Assembly (NCBI GenBank): GCA_015501605.1
Contig: JADNRZ010000006.1
Coordinates: forward strand, 930,001 to 994,000
Reading direction: 5' to 3'
From: Panaeolus papilionaceus
Lineage: Eukaryota; Basidiomycota; Agaricomycetes; Agaricales
DNA length: 64,000 nucleotides
Shown: piece by piece, positions 21,261 to 32,762 of the stretch
Layout of the letters: each line of letters starts with the position of its first letter
How positions within the stretch are numbered: the stretch's first letter is position 1
Translations under genes and position numbers: made by a program
The notes under the pieces: generated by a model
Seen by the model: only the letters and a program-made list of their open reading frames with translations
Told to the model about the DNA's origin: nothing
Databases searched by the model: none

Positions 21261-24200
21261 TCCTTCTTGTTCTTTGTATCTTTGGCTATTCGTCAATAAG
21301 AAGATTGATTTATTTTTCAACTCCTCGTTTGCGACCTTGTTGTTCTGTTCTCCTCGCACATCGTTTACCCATCTTAACCCCACGCTCGTCTTGACAAATT
21401 GCCCCACCTCATATTCCGGGCCCGCCATTTATTCTGTTATCTCTCATTCTCTTCTCAATCTTACGATCCTCTTAGTCAACTGCGTATTTTTGGGCTCTCT
21501 GCTTTTTATCTTCATCCAACGCAACCTTGTATCCGTATATTTCCTCTCATGTTTCAACACAACTCCCTATCTGTCATCCATCCAATCCGTCATTTGGTAT
21601 CCCGCCTCAGACATTTATTTTCCATGTGTACTGTCAAGGTCCATATATATTGCCCAACCTTAGTAGTAGACACTGTGTATGTACCTGTAGTATTTATCCG
21701 CTCGCTCTCTCTCCTCCCCTTCTTTTCGTTTTTCATTCATGCTCCACGTACACGACATCAGAACTCCACGTTATCCTCCGGGGTACGTCCAGTTCTACGC
21801 TGCATTTTCACCCTGCTCCGGTATTCTAGTTACGATAAGGGGCAGAGGGCTGTCCTACCGGTGACTGGGAGATGGAACAACCGGCAAAAGGTCGCCCTGG
21901 GCCAGAATCTTGTCGCCTCTTCCTTGACCTCCCAAAATAAAAAGTATTTACACATCCTCTACATTCTGGTGCGCGGATCGCGAAGCGAGAGACTCGGAAA
22001 AAAACAACGATTGGTTAGTCAAGTAGCAACAAAAAAACAAAAAACAAAGAAAAACCGAAAGAAAAGGAGATACTGGGTCCAATCTCGGAGTTATCTCTCC
22101 TGTGGAATGGAGAACTAGCATAGGTCGCGAAGCGCCCTTGTCGGGTTACTTGAGTGAGCTCGTGCGTCGGCATTTGTCGGGCCTAATGCGCGACGACACA
22201 CCAAGAGCAGTTTCACGTTTCCATTTGAAATTTGGAAATTCATCATTAACTGACCGTCGCATCGCGTTTACAACTTACAAGCTTGAGTCATCACATATTA
22301 CCACTGCACTCCTGCACACCAATTCTCCAAAGCGCTCCACATTGAGCTCATCACCGCAACATCGTATCCTCATACAATGCAAACCATGCTCCCAGTACAC
22401 ATGTTACTGTTACTATACTTACTCTTCCCCATACGCACCCGATGACAGACTTCCTTGTCAGACGGCCTTCTGAACAACAAGATAGACAATTCATTTCAGA
22501 AATCGATCATGATCGGGCTGTTCCATTGACCTGCTTTATAAAAAGTCTGTTCGAGGGCCGAAAGTATTTGAATGGGCTCGCTGAGTATGAATAACGACTG
22601 ATCATGATAACATCAGGGACCTAGAAAAAGTTTCCTTCGTGGATGGCCTTTTGAAGTCTTCTTCTGCCCAGTAGGCCCGAGTCCAAAGAACAGTACATCT
22701 GTCAGCTGTGTTGGCAGGAGAATAGAGAAGAAAGCTGCAGTTGAACTGATAAGCGATGATCAGGCGACTGATTGAAAACTGATAGTGAAGCCAAGCATGC
22801 ATAGATTTTTGTACACCGGAAGGGTGTGCTCAAAAAAAATCACAGGAAGCCAAGTAACCTAGCGATAGGAAGAACAAAAGACCAAGGAAATAGAGCGAGA
22901 AGGCCAGGTACGATCGGACATTTGTTCATAGTGCGTGTTGTAAGCGGCTGGCGCCAAAATACAGCGTACTCTCCGCAAAGGGAGATTAGAGAGAGACGTG
23001 CGTGAATATGCGGAGGACTCTTCACAACCGTGCTCCGCGGATAGAAGTTTCAAAAAGCATTCAAACCTATCGCACCAATCCAAACATGCCGATTGCTTGC
23101 GGTTCCAAGAGAACAAATCGAATCAAAAGAGTTAACTTGTCAATTTTCGTGTGCTTTGGAGCACCACAATCAGTACTAGGCTCTCTCTCCCGCTGAGAGC
23201 CGCCCCCATTTAGCTCAATAAACACGACCAGCTGACCTTTGACAAATGCCATCAGTGCATGCCCGTATCGATGTCGTTATTTCTTCCCTAGATGCGGCAA
23301 GAGTGATTTATTGCCTTTTATTGCCCAATCTGTCAAGAAATTGCCCCCGGTCATCATTTGTCAACAAGACAGGACAAAGTTTAACAAGGTCGCAGACTGT
23401 GAAAGATACCGCGATGACAGGCACCATGAAATGAGCGACAAGCTGAGTGTTAAGTAGGCTTTAATGCGATCGCAAGTATTTGGTGGAGTCAGGACTTCAA
23501 GTCACCGAGTGATGCGCAGAGCGGCGAACGTCCCCGAAGATCGCCGCTGGATAAAAGCTGTGATGGAACTAAAACACATACTAAAGGAACGCTCACAACA
23601 ATAATACTATGAAGACCCAGATTTTGGCAGACGAACTTGATACAGCAGCTAGACCCCAAGTTGTTAGTAGAACAAAAACGAACAGAGAGCGTTTCTGATC
23701 CAGTAGGCTCATCGTAGGGTGTTTGCGTAATGGTAATAATCCATTTGGCCCTAATGGTGGTGTGACAGTCTGGGTTGCACTTCGCAAGCCGAGTAATGGT
23801 TGAGACTGGAGACGATGGCGCTCTGGAGTCTGGATCAAATGATGAAAAAAGGAGCTGACGGACTAAATTCAAGTGGAACTCACAAACGCACCAAGCATAG
23901 CTTATAGGGCCAACGGGGTCAAACCACCAGCATCAAGCTTCACAGCTTCAACTCCGACCTTTCCCGAGTGATCAGCTGGATTTATATCAGTGAAAGAGGT
24001 CATATGAATTTACCTTTACAGGCAATCAGTAATAAACGTCTAGGGTCTGGACCAGAGTGTATCGGCGGAGCATGACCTCTGAGAAGATCAGAGGGGAAAT
24101 GTTGAACGGTTAATGGTATTGATCAAGGCTCGGGAGGTGGACATAAATTATGGTTTACATTTGGATCCTAGGGGCAAGAGAGGGGTTCACAGAAAATACG

Positions 24201-24964
24201 AAGTGCCCCGAGGAAGCAAAGTCGCAGCACATTGTAGGAGCCCAGGTGTTTATGTCAACTTTGGAACGATCTAGGTTCTGTTCCTGGATGTAAAAATGGT
24301 CGCGACCGTCCACACTTTTACTGGAAAAAACACTTCATACCTGACTGATGGAACATAGTGGAACATGTGCAACTTTTCTACAGCGGACGTGAAAATAAAT
24401 CTTCGAAGAAATCGCGTGGTACCTAATCCAGGTCATGTCGGTACAGGCGCGCCACTGTAACGCGATGGAGGGTATCGGTAAGTGATATGACCCGACTCGT
24501 TGAACACATTTTTGTCAATGTCAAAAATGCGACCAGGTGAGATCCATACTGCAGACGATGATCGAGGTTGCAAGCTGAGAGTTATCCAAAGATTGTCCGC
24601 CTGTCTTCAAGATCAACCCAGAATATTGATGTAAGAACAGCAGCAAGACCCACAAGCTAAAAGGTAACCCATAAAAAGCTAGAACCATTCCAGTGATGTG
24701 AGAGAGAAGAAGAAAGATTCAAAGAAAGCAGCAGCAAGGACGACTCTAATGGGCGCTTGTGAAAAAGGCAAAGTTGGAACCAAATGAGAGGAGATGAGCG
24801 CGGGAATTAAGTTCACGCTCCGCGGTACTGTCGGTGTTTTCACGTGATCCTGTATGATCTGTAACTCCATCAATGAGCTGTGTAGAACACTGAACAACAA
24901 GAGAGCCGTTATTCGTGGCTTTCAACCGCTCATCACCGCCCACAACGACGTAGCAGGTTATCCC
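21261..24964. other. 3.7 kb without a recognisable gene
   Basis: The first 400 bases are the pyrimidine-rich 3' flank of the bZIP gene. Beyond that, open frames at 21399-22118, 22102-22473 (plus) and 23489-23872 (minus) have biased composition, no domain and no supported introns. No tRNA, rRNA or snRNA signature was seen. The final 150 bases hold the promoter and leader of the LysM gene. Confidence 0.4.
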
Positions 24965-26494
24965 ATGTCGTACGATGATGCAGACAGCATATCGTACAAT
25001 CCCTTTGCCGACGATGACTCCCATTCGAAGGGCTCCAGCATAAATCAAGGTTACTACAGCTCTGCTTTCTTTCCAAAGCTTGTTGATACTTCTCCCAGCT
25101 TGCGGAGACGACGGTCTTCAATCAATGGGCAAGGAGCTACTAGCAAGGATCCCTCAAGGAGGAAACAGTCTCGCTTGCAGAATGGGATAGATGAACCGGA
25201 CAGTCCGACTATACATCCGTTGAAATCAGCACTTCTTGCAGCTAATGGTGGCTGCCTACCGGATCTAGGCATCACTCGCCCCAGTCTTTCTCGTCTGCTT
25301 GGAGAAGGTACATCCAAAAACCAGTCTTCAGAAGGAGATTCGTCTTACAGAAAGGCGCCCTTGGATCTTGATGAAGAAAAGGACGTGATTGTGCACCAGG
25401 TTTGTGCTCGAATCCGCCTACTTATTATAGATACGTGAATCATAAACTCATATATCCCATGACAGATATCATCTAAAGACTCTTTGGCGGGTATATCTTT
25501 AAAGTATGGAATTTCATTGGCAAACCTTAGGCGGTCAAACCAGCTCTGGACATCAGACTCCATACACTTGCGACAAGTTCTTTACATCCCGATTGACCTA
25601 GCGTCTCGCGCGCCCGAATACATTCCAAAAGATGTAAACGATAGCGATACATCGGGTTCAAAGACGCATTCACCCAGTGCTTCCGACAACATGTCCACGT
25701 ATTTGTCCACCAATGGTGAACAAAACCCCGAGTCTACTCCGTCCAGCATGTCGACTTCTGTTCGCAAAATACCCGCTCGACAGTTGTCATTTTTTCCGCC
25801 ATCTAGCAACCCCCTGGGTTCTTCCCTAGGTGGCAATGGCTACCTGGAACCGCCCCCATTACGAAACCATAGTGTCCACTCGTCACCTGGAGGCCAACGG
25901 TACGGCCCCAATATTGCAAGTCATAACTCCTTGGCGTCCATCCTAACAGCACTCCCCATCGCTGCATCAACTCGCGACGAGATTATGACCAGACTATCTT
26001 TTGATAGTGTCAGTTCCAGTTTCAGCGACAGATCTCGTGTTAATTCCGACAAAGATAAGGGCCATGAACTTGACAACGTCACTAAACACAATGCGAGCGC
26101 TAAAGCAAGCGACGTTGGCTGGGACGATTTAGACGAAATTTCAATGCCTACACCGAAAGCCTCGACCCGTATACCCAAACCCCCACCCCCACGGAAGTCA
26201 GATAATACACTCTCTTCCTCCGTTCCCAAGCTATCACATAGCCATTCGTTATCGTCTACATCCCCTCCTCGCTTCTATGTCTCACAAGCAAATGAAACAT
26301 TTGTTCGGACCTCTCAACTAGAGCCGTCACCTGGCATGCAACTTCCGAAACTTCGAAGTAATACAATTGGACGTACGACAGGGAAGGCGGCGTTGGAGGC
26401 CATGAAGCGAGATCAATCCCGCGACACGACACTGGGACATAAATCAACCGCATCTCGAGATACGGATTTGGGAATGGCTCTAGACACAATATAG
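24965..26494 (+). CDS. Cytoplasmic LysM-domain protein
   Basis: Two exons (24965-25399 and 25466-26494) encode 487 residues. The start is set at MSYDDADSISYNPFADD; a frame extending upstream to 24854 lacks such character. A single LysM domain spans the intron: VIVHQ joined to ISSKDSLAGISLKYGIS, then LANLRRSNQLW and LRQVLYIPI. There is no signal peptide, so unlike secreted chitin-binding LysM effectors this protein should be intracellular, like animal LYSMD proteins. The rest is Ser/Pro-rich and disordered, with a short PKPPPPRKSDN motif and a C-terminal conserved block LPKLRSNTIGRTTGKAALEA. Molecular function is unknown. Confidence 0.82.
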
Positions 26495-27732
26495 GATCAT
26501 CTTCCTTCCAGTCTTATGCTATTGTCTCGTCATATCCTACGAAACCCACGGCGATTACGACTGCACTTCTATCTTTGGTTCGGGTCCGCCAATGATCGTA
26601 GAGTTGCTTCATGAAGATTGCCAGAAAACCACGTCCCTCTTTCCTTTCACGAATACATTTTCCAGGGTTCCCACCTGCGGGTACCTATTTATCTGGTCCC
26701 CTCTCATGTCTGAGAGCGGTTTGCACAATCCGCCATTCTGACACTTGCCAGGCACTGCTAAATTATCCACACTCATTCATCGCATGATATCTTTTCTTCC
26801 CAAGGCGCTAGTCGGTACATCCAGTGCTGGACACAATGTACCCTATTTTATCTGGATGTGCACACATCGATGACATGCGTCAAGAAGAACCAATTCGCAA
26901 CCAACTGCTCAAACGGCCCCACGGTGTCGCCATTACCAGCTGACAACGTTCGGAAGTCTGCCCATTTACTTCGTCTTTTACGCAGGCTTCATTTATACAT
27001 CACACTGCCACTTTATTGCGGTCAGTTTTTGCTATTTTATATAACTTCGCTCTGCATTGGAAACATTTGTGCTATATTTTTATATCTATGGGTATACTTG
27101 TACATCTATCTTACATCACCTCTACACATTGCCACTATCTATATGTTTGTATTTTTGTCGTCTTGCCAACTATTTTAATCTGTTACACGGTCTTTCAGAG
27201 AACGCCTGATTTCTCGTCATAATCTGATTCACAGAGTTCAATTACAATTTCTATGGTTAATTGAGACGAGCGGCATGCATCGATGGGTTGCTGACTCTGC
27301 CGATGATGGAAAACGTGTGCAATACTGTTCCATCTTGGCAACAATGATACGATACCTGGCCCTTTGGCAAGATGCTGTCCATCGACTCAATGCACCCAAC
27401 TTTATCCTGCCCATGCAACTGTGTTTAGCGTGCCGAGGTTAGAGTAGGAGGTCATGAGACAGTAGCCAATGGCCGGATTGCACGCCGGAATCCCGAGTAA
27501 AGCGTGTACTTTGGAACGGGAAAGACATGAAAGGAAGTCGAGGGCCGTTTACCTGGAGCAAGGTTGCGGAAATGAAGATTGATTGTAAATCGTAGTTCAA
27601 CACTCATTATATTGATAATTTCATGCAGACACACCCTCAAAGGTGGGGTGCTGTGAATGTGTATTCTTTCGAGCATATCATTAATTATGCTGTCATCACG
27701 GTGCCCTGGATATACATAGATACATACGACTT
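26495..27732. other. Intergenic between LysM and GLTP 3' ends
   Basis: This region holds the convergent 3' flanks of two genes. Hydrophobic open frames at 26858-27222 reflect T-rich DNA, not a supported protein. No RNA gene was seen. Confidence 0.45.
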
Positions 27733-28566
27733 TTAGAAACCTTTGTTGTGGCCTCCTTGTTCATAGAAGGCCTGCATGCGCGTCACGATGGAGGAGAGTG
27801 CGGCCAGCCAGGCATCAAGTTTGTCGTTCAATGTTTCTTGCGTAGCTGCGGGTCCGCCACTAGGATCGGCTGCCAGTTTGGTATAGAAGTCTGCACGGTA
27901 GGGGCAAGCCTTCATTGCAACCTGACGATGAATAACTTGATTAGTCGCCCTTTGATTAGTTCCACTGTAAAACGACTTGCCGTGAAGATACCCTTGACGA
28001 CGAAGTTGTGGAACTGCTTCAGGGTAGCTTCATATGACTTGGTGAAAGCTGCAGCAAGCTCCTCACTCTTGTTCGCCTGAGCATTCTGGAGAGCTTTGCA
28101 GGTAAACGACAAGCCCCTGAGCAACCACATCAAGCCTTCGGTGGCAACGCGCTTCTTTTCGTTCTTCTCTCCTTCAACGAGAGCCTCCAAGGTTCCAGAA
28201 ATGGCTGGGTGAGCATCGTAGCGAGTTCGTAGTTTCTAGATTCGGGTGATATGAACAAGTAGATCATCCGTCAGGAGGCGAAACGTAACATACCGCGATG
28301 TTTCCCTTCAGATCGGATTGGACAACGCCAAAAGCGGTGGATCCCAGGAGATCTATATAATCTGAATGGAATGCCAGATTTGAGGCCTCAATGTGTCGTA
28401 CCGAATAAACCCACAAGACCATCCGAGGCTTCAAGGAAGGTTAGAGTATCAACGCCAGCGTCGGTGATTGGAACATCTGCGAAAGACTGTTGATGTAATT
28501 GAGCGGTAACATTTAATCAAATAAGAGTATGGGGCTTACTTTAACGGTTTCGAGATAAGGTGCCAT
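27733..28566 (-). CDS. Glycolipid transfer protein (GLTP domain)
   Basis: Five exons, starting MAPYLETVKSFADVPITD. The GLTP fold is read as FLEASDGLVGLFDYIDLLGS, then SDLKGNIAKLRTRY, GLMWLLRGLSFTCKAL, AAAFTKSYEATLKQFHNFVV and VAMKACPYRADFY. The D-x3-N (SDLKGNI), the W of LMWLLRGL and the H of FHNFVV correspond to the Asp, Asn, Trp and His that hold the sugar headgroup in GLTPs. The total of about 200 residues is normal. These soluble proteins move glycosphingolipids between membranes. The last intron (27922-27980) has a GC donor (gcaagt); reading through gives an unrelated tail, while splicing restores the conserved block. It shares a 261-bp divergent promoter with the fRMsr gene. Confidence 0.93.
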
Positions 28567-28827
28567 TATATGATCAAGAGAAGATGTTAGTTGAAGATTG
28601 AGCTGTAACAAAGCTAGATTAGTTATTGGGCGCTGTTCATGACATTGTCTTATCTTATCTATATTTCATCCACCTTCCTTCTTGTTATGATCATCATCCT
28701 TGAATCATCCGCACATCATCGTGATTCATCATCATCTTCTCAAGACTACATATAATGTTCTCCTTTTTTCTTTCTTTCCTTGTTCTCTCACTCTCCTTGC
28801 CTATAGAGCTCTCTGATAGATAGATAG
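28567..28827. promoter_or_regulatory. Bidirectional promoter between GLTP and fRMsr
   Basis: Two start codons face away from each other across 261 bp. The stretch contains CT-rich tracts (tttctttctttccttgttctctcactctcc, given here by position 28768-28797) and a short GATA repeat at 28814-28827. Promoter function is inferred from the geometry. Confidence 0.5.
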
Positions 28828-29612
28828 ATGCCTCACGCAGATTCATCCTTGGTGCCCAATACGTAAAGTTTGATTTCATGTCGTAACACGTTGGTACAGC
28901 AGCTCACCCATCTGGCTCTAGAATTCAAACAAAAGCAGAATTTTGGGATCATGTTCACACTCAACTCGAGGCTTTGCTCGAAGGGGAGAGATACTGGGTA
29001 GATGATGCATTTAGTCTTAACTTCCTAATCGATATTTATATTTTGACAGATATCCAACCTGGCAAATGCATCATCGCTGATATACAATTCGCTGCTTGCA
29101 TTTGAAAAATATTTTGGTAGAAGTAACGACAAAGCCGTCAACTGGTGTGGTACGCTCCAAAAGAACAACTCTTCTGATGGTATTACATACCTCATACTTT
29201 GCATGCAGGTTTTTATATTCATTCGAGATTTTTCCCCGCACCTACGTTATCGACGTCGAATGATTTCCAAACGCGCGACCAAGACCGCCTACTCCTTGGC
29301 CCATTCTGCGGTAGACCTGCTTGCCAATTCATCCAAGTTGCTCCAGGCCGCGTAAGAGGAGTCTGTGGTGACGCCTATACCAAAAGACAAACCTTGGTGG
29401 TCGAAGATGTTGACGCTTACCCAGGACATATTGCATGCGACGGGGAAACCAAGAGCGAGATAGTCGTACCTCTGATCGTTGAGGCCAAAGGCGAAACCCA
29501 TGTCTTGGGAGTGTTAGATCTTGATTGTCTTGCGCTAAAAGGTTTCGATGGGGAGGATGAAAAAGGTCTAGAAAGGATAGCTAATTTAATTGTACACGCT
29601 TCAGACTGGTAA
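28828..29612 (+). CDS. Free methionine-(R)-sulfoxide reductase (GAF domain)
   Basis: Four exons (28828-28862, 28922-28997, 29050-29149, 29209-29612) give 204 residues. After EGERYWISNLANASSLIYNS comes the GAF core: VNWCGFYIH, LLLGPFCGRPACQFI, GVCGDAYTKRQTLVVEDV and YPGHIACDGETKSEIVVPL. The three cysteines of the fRMsr active site are visible in GPFCGRPACQF, RGVCGDA and HIACDGE. The enzyme reduces free L-methionine-R-sulfoxide using thioredoxin, in the cytosol. The end IVHASDW is also typical. The first exon uses a distal acceptor (ctctag, 28921), needed to keep the frame open. Its stop lies 43 bp from the CysRS stop on the other strand. Confidence 0.94.
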
Positions 29613-29655
29613 ATATATCCCTAACTCGACGAAAGTGAACCCAACCTCCAGTAGT

Positions 29656-32600
29656 TTACGCTCCTGAGTTTTCCTCCTGCCATGCCAGAAACTCTTCGTG
29701 AAGTTTCGCTTGAGTTGCAAAGTCCTTTTGAACTCTCTTGGCCTGGTTTTTGCTCAATTCTTTGCCCTCGCTATCGGTAAGGGGTATCCCTGATTCGTTC
29801 CAGGAGCCGTAGGTGTTTTGCGGTACATGCGGGGGTTTAAACATATCTTGAGGGGGGAGACGTCCCTTCTCAATCTTCTGCAGACGTTTTTGGCGCTCAG
29901 CCTCTACCTGTGCAGCCTTTTTGGCAGCTTTGGCTTCTAATATTGCGCGCTTCTCTTCTCTAGCTTTGATCAGTTCAGATGGTGGCACAAGTTTGACAAG
30001 GGCCTGTCCATCTGTGATTTCCAATGTTAGAAGTTGGACTAGATCGACGAGGGATCAGAGTGACGCACCTTCTTGATCATCCAAAGCTACGCCCAGGGGG
30101 ACGAGGTCGTTGTCCCTCAATTTGTCGCAAAGAGCGAGGATGTCCTTCAAAGACGTTTCGCCCTTGGCCATAGCTAATTTTCTGACGTTGTCCCTGAACG
30201 AAGACAGCGTTCGCAGGTATGGCATAAGGATTTCCTCCCTCTGTGTTCCATGTTAAGTGTTGGTTCCAATGGAGTGCGACTGATACTCACATTGGCACCG
30301 TCACCACTCTCATCCACTTGACCCCATCCAAGTTCCGATCTCTCTCCCTCACCTAAGCCAAACATACGAAGCATCTTGCCTACCCATTGCGCGATAGTCT
30401 CCACCAGTTTCACATTTAGATCTCTTCCTCGGGAATTGATGTAGATGTTAGTGCGGGAGATGAGTTCTCGTAGAACATTCACAGATTCTGGGGTATTAAA
30501 AGAATCGCAAAGGGCCGCCCGGAACGCTGACTGGCTCTGGTAAAATCTTTTGCCAGATTAGTTGGATTCCTCATGCAACATATACGATGGTGCTCACGCT
30601 TCTTGCAAATCTTTTTCGGGCTGTTCGTAGTGGTGGGAACCGTCTGACGAAAATGTCTTGCCGTTGGCTTGATTAATCAAAGCCTTCACATTGGTAAAGA
30701 AGTTCTAATAACGGTCCCGGATATTAGCAAACAGATAAGAGTGTCGAAAATAAGTACGTTACATACATTGAATGTATTCTCTAGAATTCGGACTTCTCCT
30801 GTCATCAGCGACTCGGAAAAATCGACCTTGGCATTCCATAGTTGTGTCAGGAAAGCCAGTCGTAGCTGCCGTGCGGTGAACTTGTTCAAGATTTCCTACA
30901 AGCCAAATTTAGTGACATCCTTCAAAAGGATATAATAAAAAAAGCCCGACATCGATTGTAATGAAATTTTTGAGAGATTTGCTCATCTTTAAACCTTCAA
31001 TGTGTAGGTGACCTGTGTGGAGGAAATAGTTGACCCACGAGCCGCTGCAATGATACGCCTAAGAGGACGCGTTGAGTACGTGCATAAGGAACGAGAAAAT
31101 AAATATATACCTCAGACTGCGCAAGTTCATTGTCATGGTGAGGGAATGCCAGATCAATACCACCGGAGTGAATATCCATGTTATCTCCCAAAATTTCGCT
31201 TGCCATAACTGAGCATTCAATATGCCATCCAGGACGTCCCATACCCCACGGAGATTTCCAAGCGGGTTCACCAGGTTTCGAAGCTTTCCACAGAGCAAAG
31301 TCGGCGGTTGATCTTCTGCCCGCCTTTGTTCCCAATGATCCTATTATGAAACCAGTTATTTAAAGGTTTTAGATGAAGAAGATGAATGATATGCACCTTC
31401 TCCGTCTTCCAATAGTGCAAGGTCACCTTTGCTCCAAGGTTCGAGTTTAGCATAATTATTGCCTTCCGACTTGTCAAAAGCAAATGTATTGAAATAAACG
31501 CTTCCTTCAGCCTCATATGCGTAGCCGTTATTGATAATTCGTTCAACAAATGAAACAATCTCTGGCACGTACTCCGTGACACGAGTGATTGTGTCAGGAT
31601 CTCTGACCCTCAGGCGAGCCATGTCATCAAAGAACTTGCTCTCCCAGTATTCTGCCAATTTACGGGAGATTGCGGGGTCCGTGACAGTCGACTTGTACTA
31701 AAGGCACATCAGTGAACAGTGTGTTCGTTAGAACAGGCAAAAGGCATATACCTGTGAGTCGAGTGACAATGCCAGGATATCCCTGGATTCGTCGATGAGC
31801 TGGTGTGCGGCTTCGGTTCCCGTTTTTCCTGCCTTGAGATCTTCTTGGGCAGCTTTGATAGCAGCTTCAGTTCGTTTCTAGGATGTTGCTACTTGAATGC
31901 GTGGACTCGCTATGAGGATGCTCGGAAAACATACCGTGGAGGAATAGAACATGTCAAATTTTTCGCTCAGCTTCAGGCATTCCAATTTCCATGTTGGATT
32001 TTGGTAGCTCTCGAGGACGTGTTTCCAGCCACTATCTTCGTTTCCTTCTGTGATCTTTTCGGCATCGCTCAAACCTTTGCTGACGCGATCCCGGAGGTAG
32101 GATTTCCAAGCATCGGCGACACGAGACAACAAAGCATCGTCCAATGTTGTCGTTTGTGATTTAAACTTCTCGAATAGATGGTTTTGCCGTGCTCTCTCAA
32201 TAATCTAGGAAACTGTTGGCGCTCGTGTGGGATGGTGGACAGAATGCCACTAACCTTGTCGTCGATGTCAGTGATATTCATGACGAAATGAACGTCATAA
32301 TTGAAATAATCAGACATAATTCTTCGAAGAATATCTTGGGTCACATAGTTCCTGCATAGAACGCAAATCAATACGCGAAGCGACAATATTTCCAAGGCTT
32401 ACCTCGCATGACCCATATGCGACGCATCATACACCGTCGGACCGCAGTTATACCATTTCACGCGACGGCCATTGCGGGGAACAAATTCATTCTAAAAAGG
32501 TCGTTAGAAGCTGATCGATGAAACCTATCTGAACAGCTAAAACCTTTGATTTTGTCAAAGAATTGTAAACCCGGAGCACAGGCTCTTCCGTTTGTTGAAC

Positions 32601-32762
32601 GGGCACAGACCAGGGCGGTTGTTGGACAGACATAGAGCAAAACCGTCGGAAATTTGAATTTCGAGTACTTTTAAAGCCCTGGAAGGTCCAAGACGTGGTC
32701 GGAGGGAGTTTGCGGTGGATTCCAATAAAGGATTTTATCATAGAAGATCTTAACGCGGACAT
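29656..32762 (-). CDS. Cysteinyl-tRNA synthetase, probably dual-localised
   Basis: This many-exon gene of roughly 800 residues has all class I CysRS hallmarks. These are the zinc/ATP region [20 protein letters not shown] (HIGH motif as SHMGHAR), NITDIDDK, the zinc ligands in [37 protein letters not shown] and the KMSKS loop in [12 protein letters not shown] eukaryote-type insertion lies between the HIGH motif and the zinc-binding half, and a Lys/Arg/Glu-rich C-terminal extension ends [10 protein letters not shown]. It charges tRNA-Cys. Two in-frame ATGs are present: 32762, giving a basic leader of 43 residues, and 32633, giving [10 protein letters not shown]. The leader looks like a mitochondrial targeting sequence. 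The gene is convergent with fRMsr. Confidence 0.95.

Noticed and set aside
22102..22473. 123-codon open frame downstream of the bZIP gene
   Set aside because: It has biased composition, no domain, and overlaps another frame. Most likely it is chance.
23489..23872. Cys-containing minus-strand frame, considered as a hydrophobin or secreted protein
   Set aside because: The Cys pattern does not match hydrophobins (no paired CC spacing of the family) and there is no signal peptide.
28912..28921. Nearer splice acceptors (tacag, cagcag) for the fRMsr second exon
   Set aside because: They bring an in-frame TAG; only the ctctag acceptor keeps the GAF protein open.
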